Shown here: positions 60,109 through 64,000 of the stretch, piece after piece
Numbering within the stretch: position 1 is the stretch's first letter
How the letters are laid out: each line of letters begins with the position of its first letter
From: JAWPMT01 sp965227935
GTDB lineage: Bacteria; Bacteroidota; Bacteroidia; Cytophagales; Cyclobacteriaceae
Reading direction: 5' to 3'
NCBI GenBank assembly: GCA_965227935.1
Contig: CBDDGS010000019.1
Location: 1,178,001-1,242,000, forward strand
Length of the DNA: 64,000 bases
The notes under the pieces: model-generated
The model's input: the letters and a program-made list of their open reading frames with translations, nothing else
Told to the model about the DNA's origin: nothing
Database searches by the model: none
Made by a program: the position numbers and the translations under genes

Positions 60109-62745
60109 CTACTCTTCCTTGAGCAAGCGTGCTGGATTGACCACCGCCGCCCTGTACGTCTTCCAGGAAATGGTGATCACTGAGATGAATACAATCAGCA
60201 GTCCACCAATGACGATTGTCGAGGGACGGATACTGGTGCGATAAGCGTACTGTTCCAGCCAGAGCGCAATGAAGTAGACCGCCATAGGTACTGAGAGTGC
60301 GAAGGCCACAAGTATCCTAAGGACGTAGTCGTAACAGATCAATGCGAAAATCCCGCGAACACTGGAGCCCAGTACTTTCCGGATACCGATCTCCTTCATC
60401 ATTTTGTTGAGGTCGATATTGACCAGGCCAAAGAGTCCCATCAGTGCGATGATGATCGCAATGGACGAGAAGACTACCGCAAGGCGACTAAAGTTGAGGT
60501 CCTCAGCGTGGATCAGCTGATAGCTCTCATCGATGTAGAAGTAATCGAACGGCATATCGTCCACATATTGGCTGAAATTGCTTTGGAGGAAATCAATCGT
60601 GGCTTCGCGTTGCCCGGGATGGATTTTCACCGATAGATACTGATTGTACCAATTCTCCTGGCCAATGCGAAGGAGTACCAGCGGGCCAATCTCTTCATGC
60701 AGCGACCTCAGGTGGAAATCCCTGATGACACCGACGATCTTGCCTTCTACTGCTCCAGACCAGATGAGCGTTTCTCCTAACGCTGCAGATGGGGAGTCAA
60801 AGCCGTAGGCCTTGACCGCTTGCTCGTTGATGATGAAGGCGGCAGAGTCGCTCTGAATGTTGTCAGAAAAAGCCCTGCCAGCTATCAATGCAATGTCGTA
60901 GGTCTGCAAATACTCCGGACTTGAGAAGCAACTCATCGCGGAGTAATTGACCGGGTCTCCGGGACGGTTGATCCTGCGGCCATCGTAGCTCATTTCGTTG
61001 AGTGGAAGTAGCTGGGAGTACGCGAAGGATTGGATGATGGGGTTTTGGTCCAGCGCATCCCGGAATGCCTGATCAAGTGGTGGGCGACGGATCGCTACGA
61101 CATAATCACTATCCACCCCCAGTTCACGATTGAATATGTAGTGGATCTGGTCTTGCATGAGCAATGTACCCACCAACAAGACACTGGACAGGACAAACTG
61201 GATCAGGACAAAAACGGACCTAAGTCCTGACCGAGAGGTGCTAAGCTTTTGGCGCAGTGCCGGCTGCAAGCGCAGGGAAGACAGTCGAATGCTGGGGATG
61301 TAAACGGCCGCCAGACAGACGGCCATTGCCGTACCTACGAGGGGCCAAAAGAACCGATAGGTCTGCAGGCTTGCCCATTCGAGATGAAGGCCACTTAATT
61401 GCTCGTACCTGTCGATAAGTAGCATTACGAGGCCACCAGCAAGGGCCATGCTCAGCGCCAATGTGACAACGCCAGCCACAAAGAACCGTGCCCTGATCTG
61501 TTGGCGAGTAGCGCCGAAGACCTTGCGAATGCCCACTTCGCGAAACTGGTTGTACAGTTGTGCCAGGCTGAGGTTGATGTAATTGATAGCGCTCAGCAGC
61601 AGGATCAAGAGCCCTGTGGCGGCCATTGTCCATAGAAGGGAGGCATTGATCGCTGGCTTCATCGCACTGGCCACGTCGCTCCGGATATGAATGTCTTCCA
61701 CAGGTTCGAGGTGGTACTCGAAGAGATCAGCATCGGTACGGCGATAGGACATGTATTTGTCTACCAGCTGGTTGAGTTTTGTTTCGGTTGATGCTTTCTC
61801 CTCGTGGTGCAGCGTCAGGTAAGTGTAGATGGGCTTGAAAGATCCCCAGTTGTTTCTTTCCGTGTCCATGCTCACAAGCGTGGCCGCGAGATTGAAGTCG
61901 AGATGGGTGTTCTCAGGCAATTCCTTGAAGACACCTGTGATTTCCAGCGCCACCTGACCAGCGGGGTACCCATCGTAGTGTACTACTTGTCCTATTGGAT
62001 CCTGATCTCCAAAGTATTTGGTGGCCATGCTTTCGGAGATAACCACGGTTTGTGGTCGCGATAGGGCAGTGGCCTGATCGCCGAGCAGCAGGGGCAAGTC
62101 AAAAAACTGGAAGAACGAAGGATCGGTGAAGATCATGCCATCTTCATAGAAGAGCTCGTCGTCCACTTTCAAAACGGGGCTCGACATCCAAATGCGGACA
62201 GCATCACTGACTTCAGGTACTTCCTCCTTTACCGTGGGAGCAAAGGGTACGGGTCCATGTGGGGAGAAGTCGTCGGTATCTCCATCGATCACGTGATAGA
62301 CCACACGATACAGTCCCTTGTCCTCGTATAGGTCGTCGACCGACAGATGAAAGGCAATGAAGTGACTGATGAAAAATATGCACATCAATCCAATGCTGAG
62401 ACATGCCACATTGAGAAGGGTATTGAGCCGATTGCGGGAAAGGGAGCGACTGGCGGCCTTGAAGTAGTGGATGAGGATGTCGGGCAGGAGCGTCCTGGCC
62501 AGACTCATGTTGCCGGCGAATTTGGCTTGAGCGTATTCCTCATTGATGGCCTTGAACTCCCCGATTTTGTCAGTGGCAAACTGAAACGCTTGCCGCTCAC
62601 TGCTTCCCTCGTCAATCTTCCGTGCAATGCGTGACCGTAGATGGTCCTCAATTTCCTCTACTTCACCCTCGTCGAGATTGCCAGCGGCCAGCAGGCGACG
62701 TTTCCATTTTTCTATTGCCAGCTCCAGATCGTAACTCCTCTTCAT
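60109..62745 (-). CDS. Duplicated orphan ABC permease with DUF1700-like prefix, paired with PadR
   Basis: An 878-residue membrane protein from the ATG at 62745; a start at 62799 would overlap PadR by 58 nt. Unlike the other four, its cytoplasmic prefix (about 1-75, DLELAIEKWKRRLLAAGNLDEGEVEEIEDHLRSRIARKIDEG) is of the permease prefix domain 1 kind with a helical IEDHLR motif. The two FtsX units carry FREVGIRKVFGATRQQ and MKEIGIRKVLGSSVRG. It overlaps the PadR stop by 4 nt (ATGA). No ATPase nearby. Function unproven. Confidence 0.86.
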   Translation of the reverse strand: MKRSYDLELAIEKWKRRLLAAGNLDEGEVEEIEDHLRSRIARKIDEGSSERQAFQFATDKIGEFKAINEEYAQAKFAGNMSLARTLLPDILIHYFKAASRSLSRNRLNTLLNVACLSIGLMCIFFISHFIAFHLSVDDLYEDKGLYRVVYHVIDGDTDDFSPHGPVPFAPTVKEEVPEVSDAVRIWMSSPVLKVDDELFYEDGMIFTDPSFFQFFDLPLLLGDQATALSRPQTVVISESMATKYFGDQDPIGQVVHYDGYPAGQVALEITGVFKELPENTHLDFNLAATLVSMDTERNNWGSFKPIYTYLTLHHEEKASTETKLNQLVDKYMSYRRTDADLFEYHLEPVEDIHIRSDVASAMKPAINASLLWTMAATGLLILLLSAINYINLSLAQLYNQFREVGIRKVFGATRQQIRARFFVAGVVTLALSMALAGGLVMLLIDRYEQLSGLHLEWASLQTYRFFWPLVGTAMAVCLAAVYIPSIRLSSLRLQPALRQKLSTSRSGLRSVFVLIQFVLSSVLLVGTLLMQDQIHYIFNRELGVDSDYVVAIRRPPLDQAFRDALDQNPIIQSFAYSQLLPLNEMSYDGRRINRPGDPVNYSAMSCFSSPEYLQTYDIALIAGRAFSDNIQSDSAAFIINEQAVKAYGFDSPSAALGETLIWSGAVEGKIVGVIRDFHLRSLHEEIGPLVLLRIGQENWYNQYLSVKIHPGQREATIDFLQSNFSQYVDDMPFDYFYIDESYQLIHAEDLNFSRLAVVFSSIAIIIALMGLFGLVNIDLNKMMKEIGIRKVLGSSVRGIFALICYDYVLRILVAFALSVPMAVYFIALWLEQYAYRTSIRPSTIVIGGLLIVFISVITISWKTYRAAVVNPARLLKEE

Positions 62746-63083
62746 ATTGTTTTCAGCTTGTTCCAGGATTTTTGGAGGATGACATTCATGAACTCCCAAT
62801 GCTCTTTTTCAGTCTTCAGCGCCTCAATGCCCAGGTTGGTAATGGAGTAGTACTTGCGTTTGCGGCCGTTGTCGAGGATGCGCCAATCCCATTGGATGAG
62901 ACCATCGCTGGCCATTTTGTGCAAGAGGGGGTACAGCATGCCGTCCGACCAATCGAGTTCACCGTTCGTGAGGCGTTCTATTTCCAGAAGGATCTCATAG
63001 CCATAATTCTCACCCTGCATGAGGATACTGAGGATCAGCGGTTTGTTGGACGCGGCCATGAGCCCTTTTGAGATAGCTTTCAT
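62742..63083 (-). CDS. PadR-family transcriptional regulator (classical type)
   Basis: A 113-residue winged-helix regulator of the classical PadR type: KPLILSILMQGENYGYEILLEIERLTNGELDWSDGMLYPLLHKMASDGLIQWDW, then GRKRKYYSITNLG. This differs from the EFEE...LLT subfamily of the other three here. Its start could also be Met9. It forms a two-gene operon with the permease (4-nt overlap). Its promoter and two sites are at 63085-63134, so it probably represses itself. Confidence 0.9.
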   Translation of the reverse strand: MKAISKGLMAASNKPLILSILMQGENYGYEILLEIERLTNGELDWSDGMLYPLLHKMASDGLIQWDWRILDNGRKRKYYSITNLGIEALKTEKEHWEFMNVILQKSWNKLKTI

Positions 63084-63084
63084 A

Positions 63085-63128
63085 TACCTTGATATTCTAG
63101 GTACAAATATATGTAGATATTCTAGGTA
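63085..63128 (-). promoter_or_regulatory. Two operator copies flanking the -7 box
   Basis: GATATTCTAGGTA occurs at 63091-63103 and 63116-63128, starts 25 bp apart. The first is part of a 19-bp palindrome (TACCT ... AGGTA, 63085-63103) at the predicted transcript start. The second lies between the -33 and -7 boxes. Binding there would block RNA polymerase, so autorepression is likely. Confidence 0.65.
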
Positions 63129-63134
63129 TACAAA
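63104..63134 (-). promoter_or_regulatory. Promoter of the padR-permease operon
   Basis: On the minus strand TTTG (63134-63131), exactly 19 nt, then TATATTTG (63111-63104), a textbook Bacteroidota promoter. The spacer and the start region carry the two padR operator copies. Confidence 0.7.
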
Positions 63135-63243
63135 TTGTTTTCAGGATGAGCATGTCAATCTCACGGGATCTTCAAAAAGATCATCGCTCATCACGTAAAT
63201 CAGCGGCTTATTCTTGATCTTTAGCATACGAAATCCAAAACCC

Positions 63244-63636
63244 ATGAGAGCGACGATCATCAGCATCCCTGTTCGGGATCAAGAACAAGCAATGAGATTC
63301 TATACTGAGAAACTAGGATTCATCGTGAAGCGCGACGATCCTCTGGGAGACGGCAATCGATGGCTGACGCTGGTGTCCAAAGATTCGGAGGTACCCGAAA
63401 TATTGCTGGAGCCCGCACCTCTCCATTTTGAGCCGATGCAAGTCTTTCAGGACGCGCTCCTTGAAGCCGGGATCCCGTATACGCAGTTCGATGTCGACGA
63501 TGCACAAGAGCAATACGATCGACTGGTCGCCCTAGGGGTTGAGTTCAGCATGAAGCCGACTGTGATGGACAATGTGAAAGCTGCTGTGCTGAATGACACG
63601 TGCGGCAATCACATCATGTTGGTGGAGGAGTTGTAG
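63244..63636 (+). CDS. VOC-family (glyoxalase/dioxygenase superfamily) protein
   Basis: A 130-residue protein with the vicinal-oxygen-chelate fold: MRATIISIPVRDQEQAMRFYTEKLGFIV at the start, a middle strand pair RWLTLVSK, and a C-terminal CGNHIMLVEEL. The ATG at 63244 aligns with the family start. Family members bind small molecules or catalyse glyoxalase or dioxygenase reactions; no substrate can be told. Cytoplasmic. Followed 19 nt later by the SGNH gene on the same strand. Confidence 0.83.
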   Translation: MRATIISIPVRDQEQAMRFYTEKLGFIVKRDDPLGDGNRWLTLVSKDSEVPEILLEPAPLHFEPMQVFQDALLEAGIPYTQFDVDDAQEQYDRLVALGVEFSMKPTVMDNVKAAVLNDTCGNHIMLVEEL

Positions 63637-63655
63637 CAAGCAAATCACATCTTCC

Positions 63656-64000
63656 ATGCCCAAAATTGCTTTGGTCTTCCTCCTTACAGCATTTCACCTT
63701 CCATCCCATTCTCAGCCCTACGAGATCCCCGATGACGTCGAGCGCATCGTTTTCCTGGGTAACAGCATCACGTATGGAGGGAAATACATTGAGTTCGTTG
63801 AGGCATATTTCCTGGCTCATCATCCTCAGAAGCACTATGAATTCATCAACGTTGGACTTCCCAGTGAGACCGTGTCGGGGCTGTCGGAGGAGAACCATGC
63901 CGGTGGGGCCTTCCCGCGCCCGGATTTGCACGAGCGGCTGGCCAGGGTGCTGGGGAAGACCAAGCCCGATTTCGTTTTCTCCTGCTACGGCATGAACGAC
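63656..64000 (+). CDS. SGNH/GDSL hydrolase, partial (3' end beyond window)
   Basis: The first 115 residues are present. A signal peptide ends near HSQP (about residue 20). VFLGNSITYGG (block I with the nucleophile Ser) comes at about 34-44, NVGLPSETVSG (block II) at about 67-77, and CYGMND (block III, Asn oxyanion) ends the window. The Asp-x-x-His block V lies outside. It is probably a secreted esterase or lipase. Close to the VOC gene upstream. Confidence 0.8.
   Translation, partial: MPKIALVFLLTAFHLPSHSQPYEIPDDVERIVFLGNSITYGGKYIEFVEAYFLAHHPQKHYEFINVGLPSETVSGLSEENHAGGAFPRPDLHERLARVLGKTKPDFVFSCYGMND

Noticed and set aside
1..64000. tRNA, rRNA, integrase or prophage signs
   Set aside because: None recognised by eye on either strand; short RNA genes could still be missed without a covariance search.

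Overview
The window looks like part of a chromosome from a member of the Bacteroidota, probably the Cytophagales; this is inference. Three things support it. Promoter-like sites fit the phylum-specific TTTG / TAnnTTTG pattern. Shine-Dalgarno signals are weak or absent. The gene content is typical of the phylum: large orphan MacB/FtsX-type permeases paired with PadR regulators, a membrane-bound LytTR regulator, many lipoprotein carbohydrate enzymes, and FeoB with its small Cys-rich partner. I saw no tRNA, rRNA, CRISPR array, transposase gene or phage gene. All long genes appear intact.

Layout. 1-2.8 kb: a minus-strand operon DUF1214 protein > sulfotransferase > SDR (cut by the window edge), with overlapping ends. 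2.9-8.8 kb: three paralogous secreted FG-GAP proteins, with a pair of copper-type lipoproteins between the first two (a cytochrome c / PHM-like monooxygenase and a Cu/Zn-SOD-like protein that lacks two zinc ligands). 9-19.3 kb: sugar-related genes (GH26, GH130, a processive GT2 synthase overlapping a second GH26-like gene) mixed with YtoQ, a nucleotide-sugar-epimerase-like SDR, a DJ-1-like protein, a 7TM-AraC regulator and a GNAT. 19.5-24.7 kb: sulfatase, Asp/Glu-racemase-like protein and GH78 rhamnosidase. 24.8-29.9 kb: PAS histidine kinase, a GMC oxidoreductase with its Tat-exported small subunit, and a methyltransferase-like protein.

30-47.7 kb and 60-63.1 kb hold five ~870-890-residue duplicated orphan permeases with no ATPase gene nearby. 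Four are encoded directly behind a PadR gene with a 4-nt overlap (ATGA or GTGA). Every PadR gene has its own repeated or palindromic site just upstream of its start, and each site differs from the others, which suggests self-contained autoregulated modules. Between these modules lie gamma-glutamyltransferase, an MBL-fold hydrolase and a TPR histidine kinase.

47.8-57.6 kb: small membrane protein, LytTR regulator, PDZ-alpha/beta hydrolase, RibD-like reductase, ABM monooxygenase, an AEC transporter downstream of a Tat-exported HisC-like aminotransferase, an unusual 364-residue protein, an AraC regulator and an acyltransferase. The 364-residue protein (54249-55343) is the most interesting novelty: its N-terminus resembles the leader of DUF4157 / extracellular-contractile-injection-system cargo proteins, but the DUF4157 domain is missing and a Gly/Ala-rich hydrophobic segment plus a new C-terminal region follow. 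57.7-60.1 kb: feoA-feoB-feoB-associated operon. 63.2-64 kb: a VOC protein and a truncated SGNH hydrolase.
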